Assembly (NCBI GenBank): GCA_964553615.1
Contig: CAZKMA010000003.1
Span: forward strand, 1-64,000
Direction: 5' to 3'
DNA length: 64,000 nt
Source: DATKUC01 sp964553615
GTDB taxonomy: Bacteria; Spirochaetota; Spirochaetia; DSM-27196; DATKUC01
Shown one piece after another: positions 41,785 to 50,860 of the stretch (its first letter is position 1; each line of letters starts with the position of its first letter). Made by a program: the position numbers and the translations under genes. The notes under the pieces were generated by a model, which saw only the letters and a program-made list of their open reading frames with translations, was not told where the DNA came from and made no database searches.

Positions 41785-43316
41785 ATCTGGTGTGTCTCCC
41801 CGGTCGAGTCGAGCACCCGGGCTATCTTGGTCAGCACATCTTCCTGGCGAAAGGGCTTGCTGAGGTAATCGTTCATGCCGGCGCTGAGAAATGACGCACG
41901 GTCTGCGTCCTCAGAGTAGGCGGTAATTGCAACAATGGGAATGTCCTTCATCTCTCCGGGCACCGCACCTGCGCGGATGGCCCGGGTGGTTTCAATTCCG
42001 TCCATGTCCGGCATCGAGATGTCCATGAGTACCAGATTGTATTTCCCGTTCTGCAGGGCCGTTACTACTTCGCGTCCGGTACGCGCAATGGTCACCTCAT
42101 AGTCCGCCTTCCGGAGAACAGTCTGAAGAATGAGCGAATTGAGCTCGTTGTCGTCGGCAACGAGCACTCGAATCCGGGGATGCTCCCCGTCTCTTACCGG
42201 GAGGTGCGGAGCATCCTTTGTGGTTTCCAATCCGTCTTTCAATTCCACCGGTTCTTTGGCATGACCAACGGGCAGGGAGAGCGTGAGATGGTGTTCCGTT
42301 TTCGAAATTCTTCGACTGGAGAGCCGCCCGCCCATGAGTTTTGTGAGTTTATGAGAAAAGGTCAGTGCGGGCCCGATAGCTGGAATTCGATGGTCTCGTG
42401 GGGCGTTCGATGCGGCTGCCTCCGACGACCGGGTGCTCCCAATCTCGAACACGAGTTCAACGGGGTCAATTCCCCCTCGGTTCTCCCGGACCGCTATCGT
42501 GACCAGACCCGAGTCGAGGACTTTGATAGTGCCGCGGAGGAGACTGCTCAATATCTGACCGATGCGACGGGGGTCCCCGGTGTAATCTGCGCCCGTTCCG
42601 TCCGGCACATGTAACTCAAGCGAAATGGGCTTTCCGTGTGCAAGCCGGCCGAAGAGATTTCGGGCCGATTCCAGCATGGGAGCAAGCGCGAACGGTTTCC
42701 TTTCGAGAACCAGCGTTCCGTCTTCGATGCGCGCAAAATCGAGAACTTCGTCGATGATTGAAAGAAACGAACGGATTGTTGAATCCACGGCCGCAAAGTA
42801 TGTGCGCTGCTCGTCGGTGATATCCGCCGAAAGAGCACGCTCGGCAATGGCAAGGATTCCATCCATGGGAGCGCGAATCTCATTGCTCATGTCCGCAAGG
42901 TACCGGCTCATTGCGCTTTTCGTCCGCAGTGCGGTATCCCGTGTAAGAGTGAGCTCGTCTTCAATCCGGAAGTGATCGGTCAGGTCCAGGAGTGCGGCTA
43001 CACACGATGAATCGCCTTCGACCGGCACCTGACTCTCCAGTCTGCAATGGCGGAGGGATCCGTCCGGACGACGAATCTGCACGTGTGCACCGCCATGCTC
43101 ATCCGCCTCGAAACATCGATTGAGATGATCGTAGAATGTATTGTGATATTCCTGCGGCACAAATGCGACCAGCGGTTTCTGCAACAGATTTGCCCGTTCG
43201 GTCTGCAGGAGAGCTTCCGCGGATTGGTTTGCGTCGAGAATGCTGCCCGTACGGTCAAGAATAAAATACGCGAACGGGGCATTGCGGAAGATTGAGTCCT
43301 GGTCAACTGAAACCAT
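41778..43316 (-). CDS. PAS-histidine-kinase-receiver hybrid with degenerate kinase
   Basis: 512 aa. PAS domain (about 5-115), HisKA-like and HATPase-like regions (about 133-350) and a receiver (about 383-505). The receiver is intact (DD pair in VLVADDN, phosphoacceptor D432 in LVLMDISMPDMDG, lysine in YLSKPF). The kinase is not: the H-box reads MSNEIRAPM, with Asn145 for the phospho-histidine; the N-box reads ILSSLLRGTIK without its asparagines; DxGxG and GxGLGL are lost. It should not autophosphorylate and may be a receiver with a dimerisation and PAS input. It converges on the cNMP-phosphorylase gene with a 7-nt overlap. Confidence 0.85.
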   Translation of the reverse strand: MVSVDQDSIFRNAPFAYFILDRTGSILDANQSAEALLQTERANLLQKPLVAFVPQEYHNTFYDHLNRCFEADEHGGAHVQIRRPDGSLRHCRLESQVPVEGDSSCVAALLDLTDHFRIEDELTLTRDTALRTKSAMSRYLADMSNEIRAPMDGILAIAERALSADITDEQRTYFAAVDSTIRSFLSIIDEVLDFARIEDGTLVLERKPFALAPMLESARNLFGRLAHGKPISLELHVPDGTGADYTGDPRRIGQILSSLLRGTIKVLDSGLVTIAVRENRGGIDPVELVFEIGSTRSSEAAASNAPRDHRIPAIGPALTFSHKLTKLMGGRLSSRRISKTEHHLTLSLPVGHAKEPVELKDGLETTKDAPHLPVRDGEHPRIRVLVADDNELNSLILQTVLRKADYEVTIARTGREVVTALQNGKYNLVLMDISMPDMDGIETTRAIRAGAVPGEMKDIPIVAITAYSEDADRASFLSAGMNDYLSKPFRQEDVLTKIARVLDSTGETHQIQ

Positions 43317-43323
43317 GAATTCC

Positions 43324-43329
43324 AGTATA
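43324..43329 (-). promoter_or_regulatory. -10 box before the degenerate hybrid kinase
   Basis: TATACT on the minus strand ends 7 nt before the ATG at 43316, so transcription would begin at the start codon. The -35 region is poor. Confidence 0.35.
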
Positions 43330-43372
43330 ATGAACGGTGAGTGAATATGCTATGTCGGGAATCCCTCGCATG

Positions 43373-43975
43373 CTATCGGTCCAGAATGGTTTCCAGAAAC
43401 AGGGAGAATTCGGCATATTCGGAAAAGACGCGAAAACAGGGGTACTCAGTCCGGATCTTCTCCGGTGGCCTGAAGAGGATGCCGTGGTCAGCGTTTTCGA
43501 GCATTCCAATGTCGTTGTAAGAATCCCCCGCAGCCACCACTTCGAACCCGATCGATTTGAACGCCCGGACTGCCTGCTTCTTGCCCTCCGGCTGACGCAG
43601 CCGATAGTCCACTACATGATTGTTCACGACTACCAGATCGTTACAGAAGAGGGTAGGCCAGCTGAGTTTTGCCATGAGGGGCTTGGCGAATTGTCGAAAT
43701 GTGTCAGAAAGAATGACAATCTGTGTTCGATTGCGAAGGAACTCCAGGAATTCCGGAGCCCCGTCCAGAGGATCAATCTGGTCGATAACGTCCTGGATCT
43801 GCGACAGGGTAACGCCGTGGGCCTCCAGAATGCCGATCCGCTTTTTCATGAGCACATCGTAGTCCGGTATATCTCGGGTGGTCAGACGTAGTTCTTCAAT
43901 TCCTGTCCTTTCGGCCACCGCAAGCCATATTTCCGGTACCAGGACTCCTTCGAGGTCCAGACATACTATCTGCAT
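43373..43975 (-). CDS. thrH: Phosphoserine phosphatase/homoserine phosphotransferase ThrH
   Basis: 200 aa, close to the 205 aa of characterised ThrH. HAD-superfamily enzyme that dephosphorylates phosphoserine and can pass the phosphate to homoserine. Motif I is CLDLEGVLVPE (Asp nucleophile, with the ThrH-type Leu-Glu variant of DxD), motif II lies in VILSDTFRQFA and motif III in GDSYNDIGML. The start MQIVCLDLEG fits the family; an upstream ATG would add 7 residues. It is divergent from the DsrE-like gene. Confidence 0.9.
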   Translation of the reverse strand: MQIVCLDLEGVLVPEIWLAVAERTGIEELRLTTRDIPDYDVLMKKRIGILEAHGVTLSQIQDVIDQIDPLDGAPEFLEFLRNRTQIVILSDTFRQFAKPLMAKLSWPTLFCNDLVVVNNHVVDYRLRQPEGKKQAVRAFKSIGFEVVAAGDSYNDIGMLENADHGILFRPPEKIRTEYPCFRVFSEYAEFSLFLETILDR

Positions 43976-44032
43976 ACGCGGACGGTTATACCACATATGG
44001 CCTGTGGTGGGAAGATGGACCGGAATACAAGA

Positions 44033-44061
44033 TTGCGGTCGTTCCGGTACGGGTTTATAAT
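44033..44061 (+). promoter_or_regulatory. Promoter of the DsrE-like gene
   Basis: TTGCGG (44033-44038), a 17-nt spacer and a perfect TATAAT (44056-44061), 18 nt before the ATG. AAAGGAG follows at the right distance for translation. Confidence 0.65.
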
Positions 44062-44079
44062 CAGGGAAAGGAGCAGCAG

Positions 44080-44445
44080 ATGAAGAAGATCGCGATCTTC
44101 GCCTTCAACGGGGATCCTCTGTGCTTTGTTCATGTGCTCTTGAACGGACTGGATCTTCGAGAGAAAGGGCACGATGTTGCTCTTGTCATTGAGGGCAGTG
44201 CGACCAGGCTGATACACACGTTCGCTGCGCCCCCCGAGGAAGATGCGGACAGTCAGATGCTTCACCGTCTCTATGAGGAGGTCAAGGATCGCGGACTGAT
44301 CGATTGCGTGTGCAGGGCGTGCTCTTCCAAGATGGGAGTTGTGAAAGATGTCGAGCAGCAGGGACTCTCATTCGGCAGCGAAATGAAGGGCCACCCTTCT
44401 GTTTCCCGTTATGTTGACGACGGGTATGAGATCCTGATTTTCTGA
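44080..44445 (+). CDS. DsrE-family protein
   Basis: 121 aa. Compact alpha/beta DsrE-like fold (KKIAIFAFNGDPLCFVHVLLNGLDLREKG with a turn after each strand; GHDVALVIEG). Members carry out sulfur relay or have unknown roles. Cysteines occur at DCVCRACSSKMG, the usual position of the sulfur-carrying cysteine. AAAGGAG lies 8 nt before the ATG. Its stop directly abuts the stop of dnaE2 on the other strand. It has no obvious sulfur-metabolism neighbours. Confidence 0.75.
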   Translation: MKKIAIFAFNGDPLCFVHVLLNGLDLREKGHDVALVIEGSATRLIHTFAAPPEEDADSQMLHRLYEEVKDRGLIDCVCRACSSKMGVVKDVEQQGLSFGSEMKGHPSVSRYVDDGYEILIF

Positions 44446-47400
44446 TCAGTGGAAATCCCGACTTTCCCGTCTGACCGGCTGCTCCGAGAGCCGGGGTACC
44501 CAGCAGGATTCAACAAGAATGTGGACCACATTCTCGGTTGATTGTACTCGCCCGGTAACACCGAGAAACGGACTCGTGAGCAGGATGCGACGGTACTCGT
44601 CGAATTTCTTGTGATGCACTATGAGGTTTACAAATCCACTCTCGTCTTCCAGGGTAATGAAGACAACTCCACCGGCTGTTTCCGGACGCTGGCGACAGAT
44701 AACGAGACCCGCGAACGGGGTAATTGTCCCGCTCTTCATTGCGATGACTTCGCGTGCATCCGGGAGCCCCTGTCGAATGAGCTCCTGTCGGTATGGCTCG
44801 AGTGGATGACCCTCGGTGCTGTGGCTGCTCGATGCATAGTCCCAGCCGATGGTCTCACCGGTGGTAAGTTCATCGAAAGCGGGTGATGATTCGTCGAAGC
44901 CCATATCGATTGTTGTCTGTTCGTTATCGCGCGCGCTCCTTCCGGTTCTTTGTCTGCCGAGTGTCTTCCACAGCGCATCCCTCCGTTTTATTCCGCAGCT
45001 TTCGAATGCTCCGCTGCGCGCAAGCGCACCCAGTGCGCTCTCGTCCAGACCGCTTTCACGTATGAACGTTTCGATTGGAAACAGCGGAGGCGTGTGCCGA
45101 TCTGCCTCCTCCTTCTTCGGAAACGGCCGGCTGTCGCGCTCGGACAGCCGCTCCCGTTCCTGACGAATCCGGTCCCACTCTTTTGTTCCAAGACCCTTCA
45201 CATATCGGAACCCCATGCGGATGGCGTATCGGGTTGCGCTTCCGTTCGGTTCGAGCGTACATTCCCAGTTGCTTGTCAGTATGTCCACCGGTCGGACCTC
45301 CACGCGGTTCCGTTTTGCATCCTCGACGAGCGTTGCCGGGTGATAGAATCCCATTGGCCACGCATTGAGCAGCGCACAGCTGAAAATAGCGGGATGGTGG
45401 CACCGCATCCACGCAGTGGCATAGGCAATGAGGGCAAAGCTTGCCGCGTGGCTTTCAGGGAAACCGTATTCCCCGAAACCGCGGATCTGATCGAAAACCT
45501 GTTCGGCAAACCGACGGTCAATGCCGCGTTCGACCATCCCGGAAACGAGCCTGTCGTGGTGTTTCTCTATGCGTCCGGACTTACGCCATGCCGCCATGTC
45601 TCTTCGCAGCTGATCTGCCTGACCGGGAGTGTACCCGGCGGCGATGACAGCGATCTTCATTACCTGTTCCTGAAAAATAGGGACGCCGAGCGTCTTCTTG
45701 AGTACCGGAATGAGGTCCGGGTGTGCATAGACCACCGCCTCCTCGCCGTGCCGCCGGCGAAGATATGGATGAACCATCCCCCCGCTGATGGGACCCGGGC
45801 GAACAATGCTCACCTCGATGACGATATCGTAGTAGTTGAGCGGCCGGATCCGCGGGAGCATTGCCATCTGAGCACGGCTTTCGAGCTGGAAGACGCCTAC
45901 GGTGTCGCTTGCGGTAATCATGGCGTAGGTTTCCGGATCGCCCGATGGGATTGTGGCCATGGAAAGGTCGATATTCTGATGTTGCTTCAGAAGCCGGAAA
46001 CTGTAGTCCAGATGGGTCAGAGCTCCGAGCCCGAGAAGATCCACCTTGAACAGGTTCATGGACTCTATGTCATACTTGTCCCACTGGATAACGGTCCGGT
46101 CGGGCATGGTTGCGTTTTCAACCGGGACAATGTGAGAGATCGGCTCGCTTCCGAGCATGAATCCTCCGGGGTGAATTGACAGATGTCGCGGAAAGTCGAG
46201 AATTTCCCCGACCAGCCGGGACAGCAGCCGTATGGTCTGTGCTCCCGGATCGAGTCCCGCCTCCACTATGGCTTCATCCAGGTTACCGTCGCGGTAGGAT
46301 ACCAGGCGAGCAAGACGGTCGGTGGCGCTTGCGGTAATATCCAATACCTTGCCGATATCCCGAACCGCGGATTTCCTCCGGTACCGGATAACGTTTGCCA
46401 CCATGGCTGCGTGGGACCTGCCGTATTTACCGTACATGTGCTGGATGACCTCTTCGCGCCTGTTGTGTTCGATATCCAGGTCGATATCCGGAGGCTCCGC
46501 CCGTTCCCGTGAGAGAAACCGCTCGAACAGCAGGTCCATCCGCACCGGGTCCACTGCCGTTATGCCGAGGCAGTAGCATACTGCCGAATTTGCCGCGGAA
46601 CCCCGTCCCTGGCAGAGGATGCCCTTCCGGCGGCAGAACCGGACTATCTCCCACATGGTCAGAAAGTAGCCGCAATAGTCGAGGTCCTCGATGATGGAAA
46701 GCTCCCGCTCGAGCTGTGCGCCAACCGGACGCGGGATTTCTTTCGGGTATCGATCGTGAGCACCCCTGAACGTGAGCTGTCTCAACCATTTCGCGGTCGT
46801 ATAACCTGCAGGGAGCTGTTCAGAGGGGTAGCGGTAGACGATATCATCCAGACTGAATGTGCACTGTCGTGCTATCTCCACCGACCGTGCGAGCAGTGCC
46901 GGATCATCGCGAAACCGGTGGAGCATGTCCGGATGCGCAGGAAGGAAGTATTCGGCATTCTGTTTGAGCCGGTCTCCGACCTCATGAATGGTACAGCCGT
47001 GGCGGATGCAGGTCAGCACATCCTGCAGCGGTCGGCGCTCCGGATGATGGTAAAGTATCTCCTGGAATGCAACCAGGGGAATGGCCGGCAGGGCAGACAA
47101 TTGTGCGGAGGAGGGCCTGGCGAATGCGCGTGCTGCAGCTTCGGCACGCGCATCCGTTTCGGTGTAGTGGCGGGAAATGCCGATGAAGAGACGAGTTCCG
47201 TACGCCCGATGAAGGAGATTCAGCATGTTGAAGGCGATCGTACGCGAAGGGTCCCCATCTACCCACTTCAATACCGTTCCTGCGGGGACAATGGCGACCA
47301 TATCCTCGGCGTACGCGCACACCTCCTCCCATCGGACCGAAGAAATACCCTTCGGGTTGCGAAGTCTGCCTGCCGAAATGAGCGTGCAGAGGTTTCGGTA

Positions 47401-47685
47401 GCCGGTGTGGCCGCGTGCGTACAGCACGATGGTGCTTCCATCATCGACTGTCATCTCTGAGCCGATGATGAGATGCCCCCCGTGTTCCTTCACCGCCTCG
47501 TGTGCACGTACTACGCCGTAGATCCCGTCACGGTCGGTAAGGGCAATTGCAGGCAGCTTGAACCGTGAAGCTTGTTCCACGAGCTCTTCAGGATGGCTTG
47601 CGCCTTCGAGGAATGAGTAGTTGCTCTTGCACCAGAGCGGCACGTAGGCAGGTCGGGTACCCGTACCCGGTCGGGCGGTTCTCAT
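44446..47685 (-). CDS. dnaE2: Error-prone DNA polymerase DnaE2 (ImuC)
   Basis: 1079 aa from the ATG at 47685, one nucleotide after the imuB stop. C-family polymerase lacking beta-clamp loading partners, used for translesion synthesis in SOS mutagenesis. An N-terminal PHP domain (LWCKSNYSFLEGASHPEELV; ALTDRDGIYG), palm with catalytic aspartates in PPDIDLDIEHNRREEV, fingers (GYTPGQADQLRRDMAAWRK; GFPESHAASFALIAYA) and a C-terminal OB domain (FAGLVICRQRPETAGGVVF) are all present. An upstream in-frame extension runs through imuB and is not real. Third gene of the imuA-imuB-dnaE2 operon. Confidence 0.95.
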   Translation of the reverse strand: MRTARPGTGTRPAYVPLWCKSNYSFLEGASHPEELVEQASRFKLPAIALTDRDGIYGVVRAHEAVKEHGGHLIIGSEMTVDDGSTIVLYARGHTGYRNLCTLISAGRLRNPKGISSVRWEEVCAYAEDMVAIVPAGTVLKWVDGDPSRTIAFNMLNLLHRAYGTRLFIGISRHYTETDARAEAAARAFARPSSAQLSALPAIPLVAFQEILYHHPERRPLQDVLTCIRHGCTIHEVGDRLKQNAEYFLPAHPDMLHRFRDDPALLARSVEIARQCTFSLDDIVYRYPSEQLPAGYTTAKWLRQLTFRGAHDRYPKEIPRPVGAQLERELSIIEDLDYCGYFLTMWEIVRFCRRKGILCQGRGSAANSAVCYCLGITAVDPVRMDLLFERFLSRERAEPPDIDLDIEHNRREEVIQHMYGKYGRSHAAMVANVIRYRRKSAVRDIGKVLDITASATDRLARLVSYRDGNLDEAIVEAGLDPGAQTIRLLSRLVGEILDFPRHLSIHPGGFMLGSEPISHIVPVENATMPDRTVIQWDKYDIESMNLFKVDLLGLGALTHLDYSFRLLKQHQNIDLSMATIPSGDPETYAMITASDTVGVFQLESRAQMAMLPRIRPLNYYDIVIEVSIVRPGPISGGMVHPYLRRRHGEEAVVYAHPDLIPVLKKTLGVPIFQEQVMKIAVIAAGYTPGQADQLRRDMAAWRKSGRIEKHHDRLVSGMVERGIDRRFAEQVFDQIRGFGEYGFPESHAASFALIAYATAWMRCHHPAIFSCALLNAWPMGFYHPATLVEDAKRNRVEVRPVDILTSNWECTLEPNGSATRYAIRMGFRYVKGLGTKEWDRIRQERERLSERDSRPFPKKEEADRHTPPLFPIETFIRESGLDESALGALARSGAFESCGIKRRDALWKTLGRQRTGRSARDNEQTTIDMGFDESSPAFDELTTGETIGWDYASSSHSTEGHPLEPYRQELIRQGLPDAREVIAMKSGTITPFAGLVICRQRPETAGGVVFITLEDESGFVNLIVHHKKFDEYRRILLTSPFLGVTGRVQSTENVVHILVESCWVPRLSEQPVRRESRDFH

Positions 47686-47686
47686 G

Positions 47687-49180
47687 CTAGTCCACGCTTC
47701 CCTGAATGGTCCACCCGGATGATCGAGGTGATGCATTGAGCCGATTTTCGACAATCCAGAGGATTGCGTCTTTCCCTGAACGCATGTACCGGTATTCGAG
47801 CTCGTACTGATCGTCCCACCATGCACCGGAGAAGAGAAAGCGGGTGTCAACCGAACGGGAGGGTCCAGGAACAGGAATCCGACGTGTGGAAATACGTCGG
47901 ACGCGGGAGATAGGCTGTACCTCCGCGTCCGCCGAGCCGGAAATCGGTGGTTCGAGGTGTTCAATAGGTTGCCAGACGTAACGCCGGACTGGCAGATGTT
48001 CGGGTAAAAGCTGCGCTGCGCAGATCGCGTCGTTTCCCAGTTCCGCGCGGATCAGGGCAAATGCCCGATCGGCCGCAGCAGAGTCCCGGATCGGCTTTCT
48101 GATGAACAGCTCGGATTGTTTGTGATCGCCACGGTGGACGACTGCAGAGAGCCTGATCTCCTCGACAGGGCCGGTAATTTCGATTCCTTCAATACGCAGC
48201 CGGATGAGTTTTTCCAGCAGCCGCCTGTCCCGCGTCGGGACTGCCGGCCGAAGGACGGCGCTTATCGGATCCGTCCGTTCTCCGCACCATCCGTTTTCGA
48301 GCAACAGCAGAAGCTCGACCTCTTTTACGAGCAGTTGTCGGTGAATCACTTCCTCATACAGGTCCGCAATCAGCTGTTCACATGCGTTATTCACGGCAGT
48401 CTTGCTGACAACCGGAGAAGCAAAGCGTCGCCGGCGTGAAAGGGAGGGATTGTTCTGCATGCTCTGGACCGGCAGCGATCCGATCCCATGCACAAACCGG
48501 TGAATATCCTCAGCCTCCTGGCCGAACCTCCGTTTGATACCTCCCTGCGGGAGGGCGAGAAAATCCCTGACCGTATAGATCCCAAGGCTGAACAGCGTTT
48601 CGGCGGCGCGTGGGGAAAGCGGGAGGATGCGAAGCGGCGCCTGGAGGGCCATCAACTCCTCTTCTTCAACGGTGGAGAAGATGGTGTTTCGACGGAACAT
48701 TCGAGCGGCTGCATAGGTTGCGAAACGCGTGGTGCCGGTGGCTACGGTGGCACTGAAGCCCCCGGTTGAGTCTTCCGGCTGCAGCAGGGTTCTGCAGATC
48801 GCGTCTGCCCACTCCTGCATGCTTCCAAAAAGCCGTTCAAGGCCGTCTGCGTTGAGCCAGAACGCCCCTGCTCCAATGCGGGCAGGCTCCACCGACGGGC
48901 TGAAGGTGTGAAGGACTTCTGCAACCGTCTGCACCGTCTGTGCGACCACGTCATCCGGGATGGCTGCTGCCTGAAGTCCCGGCACAATGGAGAGAGCCGA
49001 TGCGTACCTCATTCCGGGGCGAACGCCCTCCTGGAGTGCTGCACGGTTTGTCTCGAGTACGATACCGAGCGGCTTATCTTCGGAGATAACTGCCATGGGC
49101 CGTTCACGAAGCTCCGGCGCCATGTTGCCGAACAGCTGCAGGCGGAGGCGAGGTATGCTAACACAGGCCAGGGAGCCCAT
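47687..49180 (-). CDS. imuB: ImuB, inactive Y-family polymerase-like clamp adaptor
   Basis: 497 aa. Resembles DinB/UmuC polymerases but without catalysis: the first acidic motif reads CVSIPRLRLQ and the later SxDE motif reads PARIGAGAFWLNADG, so the metal-binding carboxylates are absent, as expected for ImuB. The helix-hairpin-helix region (about 190-225; LGIYTVRDFLALPQGGIKRRFG) and little-finger region follow. Known role: bridges ImuA, DnaE2 and the beta clamp. Its start overlaps the imuA 3' end by 23 nt. Confidence 0.9.
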   Translation of the reverse strand: MGSLACVSIPRLRLQLFGNMAPELRERPMAVISEDKPLGIVLETNRAALQEGVRPGMRYASALSIVPGLQAAAIPDDVVAQTVQTVAEVLHTFSPSVEPARIGAGAFWLNADGLERLFGSMQEWADAICRTLLQPEDSTGGFSATVATGTTRFATYAAARMFRRNTIFSTVEEEELMALQAPLRILPLSPRAAETLFSLGIYTVRDFLALPQGGIKRRFGQEAEDIHRFVHGIGSLPVQSMQNNPSLSRRRRFASPVVSKTAVNNACEQLIADLYEEVIHRQLLVKEVELLLLLENGWCGERTDPISAVLRPAVPTRDRRLLEKLIRLRIEGIEITGPVEEIRLSAVVHRGDHKQSELFIRKPIRDSAAADRAFALIRAELGNDAICAAQLLPEHLPVRRYVWQPIEHLEPPISGSADAEVQPISRVRRISTRRIPVPGPSRSVDTRFLFSGAWWDDQYELEYRYMRSGKDAILWIVENRLNASPRSSGWTIQGSVD

Positions 49181-49808
49181 AGCACGTCTCCGTATACACC
49201 CTGCCGGGCCCGTTGCGTTTGTCCTTGGTTACGACGAGCTCGCAGATGAACCGGTTTCCCGTATACGGTGCCGTCGGGACCGACTCCTGGCGTACCCTGC
49301 ACGCCATGCGAAGAGATATGAGTGATCCCTGAGAAGGCTGCCCGGTGCTGGTCAGAACGAGGACGGCGGAGCTATACTGATCTGCGAGACGTGCCAGGCG
49401 GCCGAGCGCAGCATTGGAAATGCGTTCTGTATCCACCTGCAGGATGACCAGTCCGAAGGCACCCGAACGTACAAGATGTTCTGCCGAGCGTGATGCATAG
49501 CGGGCATCCGGAGCGAATATGACGGGAAGCCGGGAGAGATCGACTCCGTTCCTGTTGAAATCCGGTGGATAGAAGGTATCCTTTGACAGGGTGATCCAGG
49601 CAACCGGCTCTCCGCTTGTCTGAGCATTGAGGATGAGCCTGCAGAGAAGGGTAAGCCAGGGGGTGCCGGTCCTGATGCCCATCTCAGACAATCGACCGCG
49701 GAGTGACTGTGGAGACCATGAAAACTGCCTTTCCGGCCGAGACTCCGCGGCAATATCCCGGGCACGACAGATGGGAAGCGGTTTTCCCGATGTGGATATA
49801 AGTGTCAT
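49158..49808 (-). CDS. imuA: ImuA-like RecA-related protein
   Basis: 216 aa. RecA/SulA-like fold placed first in the mutasome operon. Recognisable strands include GEPVAWITLSKDTFYPPDFNR and FGLVILQVDTERISNAALGRL. The N-terminal region has no convincing Walker A, as in many ImuA proteins. Assignment relies partly on the gene order imuA-imuB-dnaE2. The start at 49808 lies 9 nt downstream of a very good -10 box, so the mRNA leader would be only a few nucleotides. Confidence 0.83.
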   Translation of the reverse strand: MTLISTSGKPLPICRARDIAAESRPERQFSWSPQSLRGRLSEMGIRTGTPWLTLLCRLILNAQTSGEPVAWITLSKDTFYPPDFNRNGVDLSRLPVIFAPDARYASRSAEHLVRSGAFGLVILQVDTERISNAALGRLARLADQYSSAVLVLTSTGQPSQGSLISLRMACRVRQESVPTAPYTGNRFICELVVTKDKRNGPGRVYTETCYGLPGLC

Positions 49809-49817
49809 GGTGGATTC

Positions 49818-49846
49818 ATAATACTATACATATGTTAAGTTATCAA
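49818..49846 (-). promoter_or_regulatory. imuA promoter with an 18-bp dyad in its spacer (candidate LexA operator)
   Basis: On the minus strand TTGATA (49846-49841), a 17-nt spacer and TATTAT (49823-49818). The dyad ACT-n2-ACATATGT-n2-AGT (49823-49840) fills the spacer exactly, where a bound repressor would block RNA polymerase. ImuA operons are SOS genes and lexA is in this window, so LexA is the obvious candidate. Confidence 0.6.
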
Positions 49847-49885
49847 TCGATTTTTCAGTGGAGATCCATCCGACGAAGACTGTCG

Positions 49886-50854
49886 ATGTGGAGGGGGCTG
49901 CAGGCGGTCCTGCTCGGGGCATTCATCATGTGGTTCCTGCCGGCGTGCTCGAGCCTCCAATACCCGGTCGATGTCTACATAGGCCCACCGGCGCACGAAA
50001 CAGGCGCCACCAATGCCGTTCACTGGTTTCCTCTGTTCCAGGGCGTCGAGATTACCCGGTACTCGTTCCAACAACCACCGCTCCAGGTCTGGGCCGTGCG
50101 GGTGGATCTCGATGCACCGGGAGTGCGTCCGGTCGTTACCCGGTCGAACGGCCCGCGACCGCTCGAAACCGACGGACGGACAACCGCAGAGTTCCTGACA
50201 CGAAGTCATGTTTCACTTGCCGTGAACGCCTCTCCGTTCACTCCCGTCAACAATGTGGACGGATCGCCGCGGGATATTCTCGGAATATCGGAATCCAACG
50301 GAGAGCGCTATTCGCAACCCCAGGGAAATGACGGAGCGCTTCTGTTCGACCGGGAAGGCCGGGCGTGGATTGTCGGTCAGGCGGCGCTCGAATCCGGCGG
50401 CCATGGCCTGCCGGCGAACATCCGAAACGCGGTCGGCGGTTTCTCGATCATCCTGCATCATGGGCGGAATATCGGAGCTACGGACCACCGGCATCCGAGG
50501 ACGGCAGCAGGAGTCTCCCGCGATCATCGGTATCTCTATCTGGTAGTCATCGATGGACGGCAACTCGCCTGGAGTGTCGGTGTGACAACCCGGGAACTGG
50601 CCGCATGGCTTGCGTACTTTGGCGCATGGGATGGTCTGAATCTCGACGGTGGAGGTTCCACGGCACTCGTCGTGCGCGGTCCGGGAGGGAAACCGGTGGT
50701 GGTGAACTCGCCGATCGACGGCATGGTCCCCGGGCGTTTGCGAATTGTCGGGAACAATCTCGGCATCATGGCATTACCGCTGTCGGACGGTGCAATCGTC
50801 GGCCGGACCCTTGCCCGCGTTGCCGTACGGTCCGGCGATAATCCGTTCCACTAA
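49886..50854 (+). CDS. Phosphodiester glycosidase (NAGPA/DUF2233) domain lipoprotein
   Basis: 322 aa from the ATG at 49886; an upstream in-frame ATG at 49832 overlaps the imuA control region and seems less likely. Lipoprotein signal ending FLPACSS. The NAGPA-like domain (about 60-310) is recognised by LAVNASPFTPVNN, AGVSRDHRYLYLVVIDGR and WDGLNLDGGGSTALVV with the family's conserved DGGGS. Related proteins cleave N-acetylglucosamine phosphodiesters in sugar-capped glycans; some bacterial ones act on wall polymers. Substrate unknown. It is divergent from imuA and convergent with the MFS gene. Confidence 0.85.
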   Translation: MWRGLQAVLLGAFIMWFLPACSSLQYPVDVYIGPPAHETGATNAVHWFPLFQGVEITRYSFQQPPLQVWAVRVDLDAPGVRPVVTRSNGPRPLETDGRTTAEFLTRSHVSLAVNASPFTPVNNVDGSPRDILGISESNGERYSQPQGNDGALLFDREGRAWIVGQAALESGGHGLPANIRNAVGGFSIILHHGRNIGATDHRHPRTAAGVSRDHRYLYLVVIDGRQLAWSVGVTTRELAAWLAYFGAWDGLNLDGGGSTALVVRGPGGKPVVVNSPIDGMVPGRLRIVGNNLGIMALPLSDGAIVGRTLARVAVRSGDNPFH

Positions 50855-50860
50855 AAGCGT

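Noticed and set aside
47686..47964. N-terminal extension of DnaE2
   Set aside because: Would lie wholly inside imuB in another frame; the TAG-C-ATG junction and PHP-domain start support 47685.
47687..49180. Calling imuB an active DinB-type polymerase
   Set aside because: The catalytic acidic residues of both motifs are missing and the operon context is that of ImuB.
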